Origin: Isoetes taiwanensis
Lineage: Eukaryota > Streptophyta > Lycopodiopsida > Isoetales > Isoetaceae
Assembly (NCBI GenBank): GCA_021234155.1
Contig: JAJEKV010000035.1
Span: 1,862,001 to 1,926,000 of the forward strand
DNA: 64,000 nt
Direction of reading: 5' to 3'
Both the position numbers and the translations under genes were made by a program. Under the pieces are notes generated by a model. That model worked only from the letters and a program-made list of their open reading frames with translations. It had not been told where the DNA came from and did no database searches. Of this stretch, positions 1 through 11,186 are shown one piece after another; position 1 is the stretch's first letter, and each line of letters begins with the position of its first letter.

Positions 1-175
1 TACAGCTTGGTTTGGAAGATGTGTTGTGGGCTATTTCTTGCTGTGCAGAAACCGCTGCAGCCATGGTTTGGACAGATGCGACTCCCATGTTTGAACTATA
101 ATCACAAATTTCTTAGCCAGCCTAATATCATTTTTAAATCCCTCCTTGTTATTACCATCGATTTCAACACAGCCA

Positions 176-264
176 TCCGAGATCTGTGTCAGATTCAGCT
201 CCAAAAACCATGGGTTCAGGAATAGATTCCGAGATTTGTGTCAAATTCAGCTCCAAAAACCATG
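176..264. repeat. Short tandem duplication, 52-bp period
   Basis: A 37-bp core (gagat-t/c-tgtgtca...ccaaaaaccatg) occurs at 176-212 and again at 228-264 with a few substitutions. No coding role is visible; the first 320 bases hold nothing else I can name. Confidence 0.7.
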
Positions 265-319
265 AATGTTGTATTACTACGTTTAGTGAGACCATCAGTT
301 CTTTGAACATTCAAGGTCT

Positions 320-760
320 TTAAACATTCAGTAACAAACTTTTAAATATCAACCCAGTTTTCTGATATGCTTTCGCAGTCAGAAGCACGATCACTCCAGT
401 CTCTAGCTCACTCTCACTTTCATTACTTTGCAATAGCGAATCTATGCTAGTTATATGTAATCTGCTGACCTCTAGCATATCTAGAATGTAGCATATGAAA
501 CAAGGTGACATATGAAACAAGCTGTCTAAAGTGCCCACCCCTTCAATTCCATGTCTCTTACGCAACCCCTCACATGCTTGGCATCGCAAGAGAGCATGCG
601 ATTCATCTTCTACATCATCTTCCCCGCAGACTTTGCATGTTCTTTTTCTGTCTAGGGATTTTCTTCCACCTCCCCTCTTCTATGTGTAATCGATGAGAAA
701 ATCTTAAGCGTGCTAGTGCTCTGCATTTCACTAATGTCATATCACTACCCGCGTATGAGG
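320..760 (-). mobile_element. LINE-type retrotransposon ORF2 C-terminal fragment
   Basis: Read on the minus strand in two frames, this gives RLHIEEGRWKKIPR, then CKVCGEDDVEDESHALLRC and further residues. This is the Cys/His block (C-x2-C...EDE-x-H...C) at the C-terminal end of plant non-LTR retrotransposon ORF2. The fragments at 24.5 and 27.45 kb share the layout: a basic IE-x-GRW stretch, a C-x2-C pair, then (V/I)EDE(S/C)HxL. A frameshift near 640 separates the two parts and no reverse transcriptase core remains, so this is a dead 5'-truncated or fragmented copy. Confidence 0.6.
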
Positions 761-778
761 ATAAATAATAAAAAGGTG

Positions 779-1030
779 GAGGGTGCATAGAATAGATAGA
801 AAGAGATTGGAGAGAGAAGATATAAGACAAGAAAGAGATAAAAGAGATAGATAGAGAGCGATGAGATAAAGAATAGGGAGAGAATGTAGTGAGAGAGTAG
901 ATAGAGAGAGAAAAGTATAAGGAATAGAGATAGAATAGAGAGAGAAGAGAGGAATAAATAATAGGAGGGAGGGAGGGGGGAGAGAATAGGGAGAGAAGAC
1001 AAGAATAGAGAGAAGAGAAGAAGAGGAATA
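779..1030. repeat. Purine-rich low-complexity tract
   Basis: About 250 bases of imperfect GA/GATA repeats on the plus strand. The long minus-strand frames across it are Ser/Leu/Tyr-rich translations of simple sequence, not genes. Confidence 0.8.
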
Positions 1031-1150
1031 ACATAGAATATAATATAAGCTGAAGCAAAGCAGCCAAGGGGGATCGAAAGAAGTTGGTTACGCATGAATA
1101 AAAGAAGTTGGTTACGCACGAATACCAGAAAAAATAAACAAAGAGGCAAG

Positions 1151-1238
1151 CAAAAGCAATCCCGCTTCAGAGTGTCTGAAGAATTCGAACCCAGCAAAAG
1201 CAATCCCGCTTCAGAGTGTCTGAAGAATTCGAACCCAC
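1151..1238. repeat. Tandem duplication, 44-bp unit x2
   Basis: Unit 1151-1194 is repeated at 1195-1238 with only the last base differing (caaaagcaatcccgcttcag...). Just upstream, aagaagttggttacgca also occurs twice. The stretch 1240-1680 holds no gene I can support. Confidence 0.85.
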
Positions 1239-1681
1239 TTTGTTGCATTCGAGTGTCGAAGAAATTAAACTCACTTCCTTTGTTGCTTGCAAGCAACAAA
1301 ATTTCCGGTAGATTTTTACGCATATTTGTACAAGGGTAATACTTTCTGTTTAGGACTGAAAATAGCCGGCTACTTGACCATAAGAGTTTAAACAGTTTGC
1401 CCATCATTGACTACATCCTCAAAAGCCGCGACTACATATTAATGTATGTCAAACTTATCGAATCAAATGACTCAATAAAATGGGACTAATAGCTTTGAAA
1501 GAGACGATTAATTATGTTTGTCACGCTGATTAACTCATGAGCGATCTTGCATCGATTGAATATGATCAAGTGTCTGTATATACATTTGTGGTTGACAATG
1601 CAAAAAATAAATGAAATTCTCCTTCATGCTAATATCTTCCTGCTTTCACGCTTCAAATCAGTTCAAAAATTGGTTATTGAT

Positions 1682-3994
1682 TTAGCAAGCTTGCAGATCA
1701 TAAAGAGGACCAAGGCTGGAGGCTGCGAGGCAACTTGTAGGGTCCACTAATCCAAACATATCTCCATATGCATTCCAGCAAAATGAGTTGGGAGAATCAT
1801 CAGAATCGGCAAGACTAAGCTTGACATTCTCCAAATAAATGTTTTGACATGCCAGGGCATCACTGCATGCCAACCAAATGGCTTGGTTTCTTGAGCTCGT
1901 ACCTTCAATATTTACGTAGGATACATCATATATCTGAACTGCAGAGGTCTTTACCATTTCATATTCTGGAAGTTAGCTTAACCGTGTCTAGCCTTAAATC
2001 CCTTAAATCTTACTTGATTGGGATTATTAGTAAATAGAAGTTACCAATTGGTGGTGAATCAGCTTAATGATATTAAAGGCATGTTCATATCTTAAGTTAC
2101 AACACATCCTTATACGTAAATTTCAAAGGCAAGTTCATTTCCACATTAGAATCTGAAACATACGAATTACCTGATTCTCACAAACGTCTATACTATCACA
2201 ATAAAACTGGTCAATAACGATTGGCCTTCCCACATTTTCCATTTTCACATTCTGAAAAGAGATACTGTGTACAGCTCCTGTCCCCCCCTGTTAGAGAAAT
2301 TGTCACAGGATCTGAGATCAGTCCAAACATGCCTCTTTTTGAAATCCTTAAATACTGTTAATATGAGGAAACCCAACCTGCCAAGTCTTGATGCGCAAAC
2401 CATTTGTTGCTCCAATAATCACAACATCGTTCACAAAGATATTAGAAACACATGCCCAGGAACCATCTTTTCCTAGCCCCCCTATGCTGCATTTTCAATA
2501 TTTGTTAGCAAATTGAATGAAATACAAAATGAAAAGCAGATAAACCTGCTAACCTAATTCCATGGCCTGGACCACAAGTAATCTCATTGATATGGATATC
2601 AGATGATCCAGTTTGAATTGAAATGCAATCATCACCTGTAAATAATTATCAATCTGTTTATCATCACCTGTAAAATGCTTTTACGTTGCACAAAATCATA
2701 AAATCATACCCGTGGCAATAATGCATCCTTCAACATTGACAACTTGAGAACGTACAACATGAATACCATCAGTATTTGGACTACTCTCTGGGGCTGTGAC
2801 TTGCAAACCACTAACTTCCATAGCAATACAATCTTCAATAGAAAGATGGAACTGCTGGCTATCTTTAAGTATAAGGCTTGATATTTCAATTCCCACACAT
2901 TTTGTAAAGACCACAGACTGCAAAGTATAAGACATTAAAGTAACAGAGTTCAGAATTCATCCTGTTATGTTTTCCTTGATCAGTATAATAAAGCATTAAT
3001 CACTATAATAAAACATTAATCGACAATACAATACATTGCAGACTGACCATGACTATTTCCTGTTCATAATTGCCAACCATTGTAGCAAAAGGATAAAAGA
3101 GAACTGACCGTTGGTGCTGAGGCTCGACAATCCTGGAAAGGCGCACCATTAATAGTTAACTAGTTGTCTACAAAATCAAGTATATTGTGTCAAAAGAGTT
3201 AGAATGTACCACTTCAAAATTGACTTTGCAAGATTGATCCCACCATTGCTGCCCATTCCCATCAATAACACCTGAACCTGTAAGCCTGAAACCTACAACG
3301 GCCTCAAACTTCAACCATGCTGTGACAGTTGGGTCCCATGCATCAGGATCTCCTATTGCAAATATTGTCCCATCGACCTAACGCGGGCCACTAAACAAGA
3401 AAGATATTAGTGCAAAGTCACCGTAAATATGGCAGATCTGTAATTACCTGCATATTGATACCAGGTGCACAAGGACCCCAAAAAATCAATGCTCCAACAA
3501 CAAAAATATATGCATATGGAACATAGATCGTTGCCAAAGGAACTGAGCAAGCAGCTGCCCAAGTGTCGAGAAATGCCTGTAAAATACAGTATGAGCAGAT
3601 TATAAGTTTCCTACAAATAGAGGAAATCCAACCAGCATCTCTGATAAGGGCATGCTATAAACTACACGGATGTTGCTCATAAAGAAAAAAGAAAACAACA
3701 TCTTTCTTGCAAAATAAAGGGGAAAAAGAAAATTTGGTTAAAAAAACTTACTTGTGTATCATCATCCAGCCCATTGCCGAGAGCTCCAAAATCCAAAACA
3801 TTGAAGGTGGGTGGGGACCAACCAGGGTCTTCATTTGCCCAGTGAGGAAAAGCAGCAAGTGATGCATGCATGGATGGAATTGGCGCCTGCGCTTGCAACG
3901 GTAAATCATGGCTTGAACTTGGAAGAAAAAACGCAACTAAGCAAGTTAGGAGAATAAAAAAGAGCCTTCCGTGCAAGACAAGGGCAGCTGCCAT
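1682..3994 (-). CDS. Polygalacturonase (GH28 pectinase), nine exons, secreted
   Basis: This encodes a GH28 enzyme that hydrolyses alpha-1,4 links of homogalacturonan in the cell wall. Exons by minus-strand phase are 3994-3752, 3576-3448, 3377-3210, 3132-3109 (a 24-nt micro-exon), 2917-2710, 2635-2554, 2486-2378, 2287-2171 and 1948-1682. All junctions are GT/AG and keep frame, giving about 448 aa. I chose the ATG at 3994 because it opens a signal peptide (MAAALVL...[13 protein letters not shown]). Upstream in-frame ATGs at 4009 and 4042 are possible. The mature start [18 protein letters not shown] is typical of the family. All four catalytic motifs are present: NTDGIH, DDCIS, GPGHGISIGGLG and RIK. 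The catalytic Asps, the His of GHG and the RIK pair are intact, so the enzyme should be active. Family membership is certain; endo versus exo action cannot be told. The last acceptor was set by the family pattern CENQ-TSAVQ. Confidence 0.93.
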
Positions 3995-4042
3995 CTTCCG
4001 GGCGATCATAGCACAACACAAATGGTAATCAGACCCATGCAT

Positions 4043-4760
4043 GCTATACCAATTCTACACGGTTTAATAACTAAATAAGAACTGCCAATATAGTTATGAC
4101 GGGTTTCTGTTAGGGTTTATGTTATAGTCAGGTTAATGGTCCCACGCTTCCTTCTACTAGCACTTCTACTCGCATATGAGACTAACGAACGACAAACTTC
4201 CATCATTTCTTGCTTCTACTATTTATCTATCTATACTCAAAACTTATCACTTTCCACTTTCTTTTCTTTATGGGTCGGGGGTTTCATCGTGCTTTGTAGG
4301 CCTTCGGATCGGAGGAGATTCCATGGAATCTACCAGATCAAAGGTCAGTGTTTTTTCAATGCTAAAATCTCTTGCACGGATCAATGGTGCAAGAAGACCA
4401 CTATGAGCAGCGTTTCATGCCAAATTAATGGAAAGAACCATGGTTCTTTCACAGGCCAGGCAATACCAGACTCCACTAAAAAATTAATGGCAAGACACCC
4501 ACAGGTTTTGGATGCATGCTATAGAGACCCGAATAGAGCAACTTACGAATCATGATACACCAAACTTCCAGGAATCATTGGACATGAACAGGTTCCACGA
4601 CTATCTTATTAGCAGCATAGATGTCCAATACACAGAGCATGTAGAAATGAAGGCTATATTATATATATCATTTACTATTACATCTCCTTACACATTGCAA
4701 TATCTCACAAGAACTCCATAAAACTCATACAAAACATGAAATTACAGCAAATCTGATTCC
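4043..4760. other. Intergenic, upstream of the polygalacturonase
   Basis: This is the presumed promoter of the minus-strand polygalacturonase. Plus-strand open frames at 4136-4555 have no recognisable domain or splice logic. A lone ttagggttt (telomere/telo-box-like) lies near 4109. Nothing else stands out. Confidence 0.4.
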
Positions 4761-4982
4761 TCAGATAGCCTTCCTCTTGCTTGGCCCAGCAACATGCGAA
4801 TTGTGACGACGCCTGATGCTTTCCAATTCCCGCAGCTCCTTCAGTAAAAGAGCCCTGTATAAATTCAAGTGGGATCGCAAGGCACCTTTCTCCAAGACAA
4901 CAGATGTAATGCCATGGTTCTCCAATGTCTGCATAACGTCCTCAATGCGGTCCAACATGCTGCCAAGAGCCACTCCAAGTTC
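4761..4982 (-). pseudogene. Orphan C-terminal exon of an unrecognised helical protein
   Basis: A clean acceptor (..tgcttag/GAACTTGG on the minus strand) opens a 73-codon frame ending at a stop at 4761. The peptide is helical and charged (LDRIEDVMQTLENHG...LLLKELRELESIRRRHN) and ends in a basic GPSKRKAI tail. No upstream exons are recognisable before the repeats that start near 5250. It may be the last exon of a gene whose body lies beyond an insertion, or a captured fragment. I do not recognise the family. Confidence 0.4.
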
Positions 4983-5255
4983 CTAAGCACATGTCATGAA
5001 CTTACGCAAAAACAAGGAAAATACGAGAGGAATACAGAAGAAATACGGAAGAAATATGCCAAGATAGACAAGATGATATATGATGAAAAAACAATGATAC
5101 AATGGCCCGAAGGCAAGTAGGAACACGAAAATGATGCCTAGAAGGCTCAAGACTGGCATTAAACTGGAATGGTTCGACAATGAGGAGGCGCTTCTATATA
5201 TATCTAGGCCAATGTTCAGGACCACGCCACTCCAATGGACAAGATCGTGCCAATA

Positions 5256-5540
5256 GACAAGATCGCGCCAAGTGTTGCACATGCATGTAGGTTCTAGAAT
5301 ATTCTAGAACCTCTTGGAAACACCCATGCATATGAAAAAGATATGAGGAAATATTTTCAATAAGTATTGATAGCTAGTTGGCAAAGATGCGTGACTTGAC
5401 AAGATCGCGCCAAGTGTTGCACATGCATGTAGGTTCTAGAATATTCTAGAACCTCTTGGAAACACCCATGCATATGAAAAAGATATGAGGAAATATTTTC
5501 AATAAGTATTGATAGCGCAGTTGGCAAAGATGCGTGACTT
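5256..5540. repeat. Tandem duplication, 142-bp unit x2
   Basis: The unit gacaagatcgcgccaagtg...gcaaagatgcgtgactt spans 5256-5397 and 5398-5540, nearly identical. Each unit carries the palindrome ggttctagaatattctagaacc. Near-identity implies recent duplication. The second copy runs into the tRNA-like sequence at 5511. Confidence 0.9.
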
Positions 5541-5580
5541 GCAGCTAGAAGGTTGCGAGTTTAAATCTTGCCTTGTGCAA
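5511..5580 (+). repeat. tRNA-derived SINE head (A and B boxes)
   Basis: The sequence tagcgcagttggcaaag fits the RNA polymerase III A box (TRGCNNAGTNGG). About 35 bases on, ggttgcgagtttaaatc is a B box in which the expected TTCGAA core reads TTTAAA, as expected from CpG decay on both strands. There is no sound acceptor stem, so this is a SINE head or tRNA pseudogene, not a working tRNA. A truncated first copy of the A-box side lies at 5370-5397 because of the 142-bp duplication. Confidence 0.5.
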
Positions 5581-5783
5581 CTATTTTTGTTTTGCATCCG
5601 CGTGACAACCATCTTTTTGTACATATGAGTAAAATACTCGTATGTTACTGATATCCCTATGGTCGCCACGCCATCCGCTCCTATGATGGTGACGCTCGGA
5701 ATTGGAGTCAGGGTACTCAAACTTGGCTTATCCGGTAACGTCGATGAACCTCCGCAATTTTATTAGAAGCATTAGTCAGATTC

Positions 5784-6850
5784 TCAGCAGGCTTGATGAG
5801 TAAGCTTTCCAATCGGTGGTGGTGGTAAAGGAACGCGATCCAGGAAAGGATTAGCTATGTAGAGCTTCAATAACAAAACATAAAATACTAGATGGAGATG
5901 AACAGCTGGAGGGAGCTCGAGCCAGAATGCCATGTCGCTGATCTGGGTTGTGATCCGGTAAGGACCAAGGCGACGATAGTCAAGCTTGTTGCAGGGATGA
6001 GAGATAGGGAGGTCCCTACAGACAAGGTCACCAACATGAAATGTAGGAGCTTCCTGTTGATGTAAAATCAGCATAATGCCAATAGCGCTCCTGTGCCTGG
6101 AGAAGATGATACTAAAGATCTTATTCAAGAGCCTGGAGATTCTCAAGTCGAAATTCGGCACTAGGATTGACAAAATCACCACCAACGATACCAAGGATCA
6201 ACGAGGATGCTAGCTAGAATTCAGAAAGAAAGGAGTCTTGCTAGTGGAAGCATGTACTGAGTTATTATAGGGAAACTCAGCCAATGGAAGATAATCGACC
6301 CAATCATCCTGCAGATAACTGATAAAGCACCTCAAATATTCTTCCAGAGTCTGATTAGTGTGCTTTGCTTGTCCATTATTTTCTGGATGATGATTGAATG
6401 TCAGTGGGCAGTCAATATTCAATAACTCCAAAAGTCACTTCCAAAAATCTGCAATGAACTAGGGTCCACGATCACTAACAATAGTGCCTGGCAGTCCATG
6501 AAGTCTTGCTACTTCATGAAGGAAAAGATTAACTATTTCTTCACGGGTAATGATGACGTTGCAGGGAATAAAATGAGTCATTTTAGAGAAGCGATTAACA
6601 ACGACCATGATATGTCCGGACCCCCAAAGAGTGGCAGCTTTGAGATAAAGTCCACAGAAATACTCTTCCAAGGCCCAGGCCACCAATACACTCGACTAAT
6701 AAGTTCAAGAGTCTTGGCTACTCCAGAATATCCAGCCATATGCGAGTCATGATAAGCCTAGAGAACCCAAAGGCAAGAAGCACCATCCGGAACATACAGA
6801 AGTCCATCGCGGAATAGAAATTCATCTCGAATCTCAAAACGATCATAGTT
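5784..6850 (-). mobile_element. Ty3/gypsy integrase region, broken
   Basis: On the minus strand, in order: the zinc-binding segment (YHDSHMAGYSGVAKTLE..YWWPG, near 6740-6670), the catalytic core (VVVNRFSKMTHFIPC, LHGLPGTIVSDRGP), the third acidic region (NGQAKHTNQTLEEYLR), then the post-integrase GPYRI..WLELPP..LHLVFYVLLLK. About 25 residues that normally hold the CxxC of the zinc domain are missing between YWWPG and PWKSIS. Several stops and shifts break it (near 6195, 6432, 6690). No LTRs of this element were found nearby. Ty3/gypsy pol assignment is firm; the element is dead as read. Confidence 0.85.
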
Positions 6851-6859
6851 CGACCGTAT

Positions 6860-7480
6860 TTGTCGAGAAGATGATGTAGAGGATTTCTCCCCAGTATTTT
6901 ATATACTCCATTATCCCTTCTATAGTCCGTTCACAGTCCTATAAGAATAGCATTTTACCTCTGGTAGGCCTAAGCTTTTCAGGAGCCGGAGAAAGGTTAA
7001 CGTGTGATGTCCTTGTGTATCTTCATGTTTGAATTTTTTCCCTTTTTCTAATTTCTACAACCATCGATATACAAAATCCGAGATCCAACATTGAAAACTA
7101 TACCGCCTCATGTTTTGGATAGGCTAGAATTGCAAGAAAGGTAGGCTTTATTGGGCTGACGTGCTAAAAGAAGAGAATGTACTAGTAGAGTCTCTCAGAT
7201 TTAAACTTGATTTAAATATCATGTAATGAGGAAACACGATATTTTAGAGATTTAAATTTGATTTAAGGTGTCCGATCCTATACAATAATGTTTTAGAATG
7301 TGTCGTGAACCATGCCCTAAAACTTTCAACGGCCCAGATTTGTTCCATCAAATTGGACGGTCCAGATAACCACGATTTTTTTTGCCCCTCTTCTTGCTGG
7401 GCACGCAAAAGAGCCCGGCTCCCAGCGAGCTCTTTGTATGCCTACGGATGTTGCTATGGTGGAAGCTTTGGCAGTGGGGA
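6860..7480. other. Non-coding stretch, AT-rich
   Basis: Apart from a short direct repeat (gatttaaa-c/t-ttgattta near 7198 and 7250), nothing is recognisable. The 5' end of the Helitron ending at 11011 may lie here or to the left; I found no convincing TC-start terminus. Confidence 0.3.
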
Positions 7481-8880
7481 CGTAAGACCCGATGATTGGT
7501 ATTGTTCTGCCAGTAGCCACAATGCTCATAACTTTGCAAGCAGAAATAATTGTTTTAGCATACAAAGACAAGTCTTTGGACAAGTCTTTGGAGGATCGTC
7601 AGGAAGGTATGATAGAGGCTGAAGAAGGAAGCTGGCGACCTATTGCAGTGTCACAGAAGAAATATCGTGGCATGCTCCCGAAGGAATATTGCGACAAGCT
7701 TTTTAATAAATGCAGTTCCAGATCTTTGTTTTATTTCCTGCTTCATCTTAGGTCCATTGCATTTATCAAGGAAGCTAACGGTCGGTGCACATTCCTATAT
7801 AATTTTACTGCTGGATATGGTGCGGGGATTGCGAGTTATGCTGCAAAGTCCATGGCACAGAGGATCGATTCATAATTTGGCTGGGCAGTTGTTATGGAAC
7901 TTAGTTCAGTTGATTAGAATGGCATGTCCCATGTTCAGTTACTGTATGGCTGGTATAGCCATTAATTGTATGTCTATTGATAACCATCCTTGTTATTGTG
8001 CAGGCTTCAAAAACTATGCCAGCTTATCCAGTTTTTTATTTTGTTGTCGAGGATTATGAAGATACTTTTGAAGCTGTGTTGAGGCATTGAAGATGTGGCA
8101 ATTTTGACTGAATTGCATCAAATTTTACGACATGTAAGTCATGTTAAGTCCAGTCCTATTCCTTCTAGAATAAATAAAATCTGGGTCGTAACTTGACTAG
8201 GACATAGAGCTCTTTATATTTGTGTGCCTTCTTCTTTAGAATGGCTAATGCAATGGTCACATATTCTTACAAATACAGATCATTGTTCTGCTGAATGCAT
8301 CTGGAGGAGCAGCCTTTGCCATGTTGCATTCGCAGGTTTGCTTTAATTTCTTTTTTGTTTATTTCCTAGAAATTTTATATCTACTCTACTTGGACCTTAG
8401 TTTTATTGCAACATTTGTAGCTGGTAAGTCTGGGTTATTTCAACAAGGTAGAGAATATATTACAGGCCTCCAACAGAATGTATGGGATTATGGAACTAGA
8501 GAGAAGAGGCAATGATTTATAAGCACCAAAGGTCTATTTATATGGCATTATTTATGGTGTCTTTTACATAGGACCATAAGATTGCCAGAAGTATTTCCAT
8601 CTATAGTATCCTCTATGATCTGTGTCTCATTATCTCCATGAGCTGGAAAATGTTTGTGAACGGGAAAATAATTTGAACAGGTTCAGAGACATTTGCTAAG
8701 CATTCTCTTTGTTTCTGTTGCGGAGACAGATCCTGCACTCTCCTGCTTCTTCATGCAAGCCATACGTGTCTTCGATTTGTGTAGCAGCTATGGAGGCAAA
8801 GGCAGCTTTGGGTTGTTTGAATGTAGTCCTCTTTCTAAGATGGAGAGCAAGAGAAAAGAGGAGCTATGGTGGTAGGATCA
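7480..8880 (+). pseudogene. Exon-like scraps of an unidentified gene, possibly Helitron-captured
   Basis: Several plus-strand stretches read like exons with splice-like edges. Near 7491-7690: DPMIGIVLPVATMLITLQAE, then SWRPIAVSQKKYRGMLP. Near 8005-8140: YPVFYFVVEDYEDTFEAVLR, then after a one-base shift GIEDVAILTELHQILRH. Near 8280-8336: IIVLLNASGGAAFAMLHSQ, ended by CAG/GTTTGC. Near 8420-8515: LVSLGYFNKVENILQASNR. They are in order on one strand but interrupted by stops and shifts. I do not recognise the parent gene. Their position inside a segment that ends in a Helitron terminus at 11011 fits gene-fragment capture. Confidence 0.35.
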
Positions 8881-10982
8881 GCTGCAACACCGATTGGAAG
8901 TAAAGACGACGAGCTTATGATTCATGATGGCTGTAAAAGGTCCTCTTTGCTACCAATCAGCAAAAGTTCTTAAGATAATGGCAACTGCTCAAATCTCATG
9001 GCTTCAATCCTCAAAATGACGACTCATATGTCTTTCTGTAATCAGTGCTTTGAATCATTTTTTGCAGAAGAAATTGTGTAATGCAAAAGAACTATAAAAT
9101 GCAGCAATGTTTGGCTAGATGGGCAATTTTTAATCCATATATGGAAGTGATATTTGCTGCCTATATTACGAATGATCTGCCAGTGTTGGAGTCAAACATG
9201 GTCCATATGCTTGAAAGCCCTTCCATTATGAAACTATATCTAACATGAAGATGTGGTTAAGGGTTACTTCGCTTTTTGGCTGGGGATTTTCGGATGTGGA
9301 GTAGGTCAAGAACCATTTACTGCAAAATCTATGTTACAGCTTTAGCACAAACATTGGGTTATACAAATATTAGGTACATATCTGCTGTATGACTTTGGGC
9401 TTCCTTCCATGTTGAACTTATGGGGACAACTGTCCATAATAATTCTGACCGCTTCTATAAAAGCCAAAGCTTGGTCAACTCAGAACTGATCGCTTATTCT
9501 TAAGGCAAAATTTGGCTCCTCTGGCTAGCAGTAAGAATAGATGCATAGTATGACAATGGCATTGAAGATGATCATAGACTCCTGATATACGGATTTATGC
9601 CTCATGAAAGTCTGTCAAGTTACTGAGTCGTATGTTCACACTTTGGTATTATTGCTTGAGAATAAATGTGCACATCTATGTAGGTGCACATAAGCTATCA
9701 ATAGATGCATTTCCAATGTCAATATGATGTAATTATTATTGTTCTTTACTTCCTAACATACTTGCATATAGGAGGTCTGTTAATATGTAGAAAGCAAGTG
9801 CTTTGCAGAATGTTGAATGCAACTTGCAATCTGAGTAGCTTTATGCAATCTGAATAGTTTTATGTAACTTTTTCAAGTTTGTAATCTGGGGAGAATTGGA
9901 GGTTCCTATATTGTAATCTGCATAATAAAGTAACATTCTGCAAAAATAAATGATTCCAGAAATGTATTGCTTGCGAAATGAAGTAGGAAACAAGCAGGTT
10001 GATATGGATCGGGCTGAAGAAATAGAGCACCATATAAATTAATGGCAGTATGTACCCAGATTAGATTTGATTGTACAGATCCTTGCCATGCACTGCCCTA
10101 TGTTATGCTTATCTGGATGAGAACAATAAAAAAGTTACTCAACTTGCATACATTGCTTTTTTAAAGACGGAGGTACCAACATTCAAGGCATTTATATTAT
10201 TCGCCATGCTACACACGATTCAACAAAGAAAGATATGAGCATTTTTTTGACTAGGGATGAGAGGGACAGCCAAAATAATATGTATTATGGAAAATGCTTC
10301 ATTGATGTATGGCCTCTAATTATTATATTATGAGAAAATGTACATCAACTGGATTTGCAATGGAGGATACAAATTTGTGTTTCTAGGCCATTGGATGAAA
10401 AAGATAGTACACACCAGCATCCTCTGCTTCTGCCTTTTGTATGCAATGTTGTTCTAACTCATGCAAGAAGCAACATCAATAATGTCCAGCATAAAAGGTT
10501 GAAAAATGATGGAGTAGATTGCACTCATCATTTTTGCCAATAATGTAGTCCATGTATAATATGAACGCAAATTTTAAATGTTATCACAATTTGAAAGGGG
10601 CCTTTAAATATGGTAAATTGTCGTATTACAAGCTTTGCCCTAACTTCATATTTTCAGCTGCATTTGTATCCTATTGTGTTATAACCATTTTATGTGTTGA
10701 ACTACTTGAAAATGGTTCTACCACTATATTACGTGGTCATATTTTTAACTTCATTTTTATCGTATTGTATTGTTACTATTTCATGTGTTAAACTACTTGA
10801 CAACGATTCTATCAGAATATGCAGTTCAAAACATTCACAACACATCCACTTTCATATAAAAGCAGCAAAAGAGTGATTATATGAAATTTTGTAAACAACC
10901 TCGACAACTCATAGACATAGCTACTTCAAGGGTCCAAAAAGTACTCTACTCAAATGGATAATATTTACAGGTACCCAAATTA
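8881..10982. other. AT-rich non-coding body of the putative Helitron
   Basis: No gene is supported. A degenerate direct repeat of about 107-bp spacing (gtgttgaactacttga...) lies at 10650-10820. Base composition is uniform and there is no long open frame. Confidence 0.4.
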
Positions 10983-11011
10983 TGCCCAGCAACGCTGGGC
11001 ACCGTTACTAG
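10983..11011 (+). mobile_element. Helitron 3' terminus (hairpin plus CTAG)
   Basis: An 8-bp perfect stem TGCCCAGC / GCTGGGCA with loop AAC (10983-11001) is followed 6 bases later by CTAG and then T (11012). A GC-rich stem-loop shortly before CTRR-T is the diagnostic 3' end of plant Helitrons, and caccgttaCTAGT is close to common plant endings. The element would extend leftward from here; its 5' TC end was not found. Confidence 0.75.
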
Positions 11012-11186
11012 TATATCCCTAATGCAGTAATGCACTACATTTTGATATTTTGATATGCTATTTCTTTACCATGGTGTTAAAAAAGGGCGAACCGCGGCTT
11101 AAAGAAGCCAAAAAAATTAGGGTATGCAGATAAGCTAATAAAACCGGAGCTTCAAACAGCGTAACAACGAGAGGCAAGGAGAAGAG

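Noticed and set aside
615-1407. Two long minus-strand open frames of 150 and 220 codons
   Set aside because: They run through the GA-rich low-complexity tract and translate as Ser/Leu/Phe/Tyr-rich sequence with no domain. Purine strands lack stops on the opposite strand.
4136-4555. 139-codon plus-strand frame upstream of the polygalacturonase
   Set aside because: No recognisable domain and no clear ATG context; it lies in the likely promoter and may be chance.
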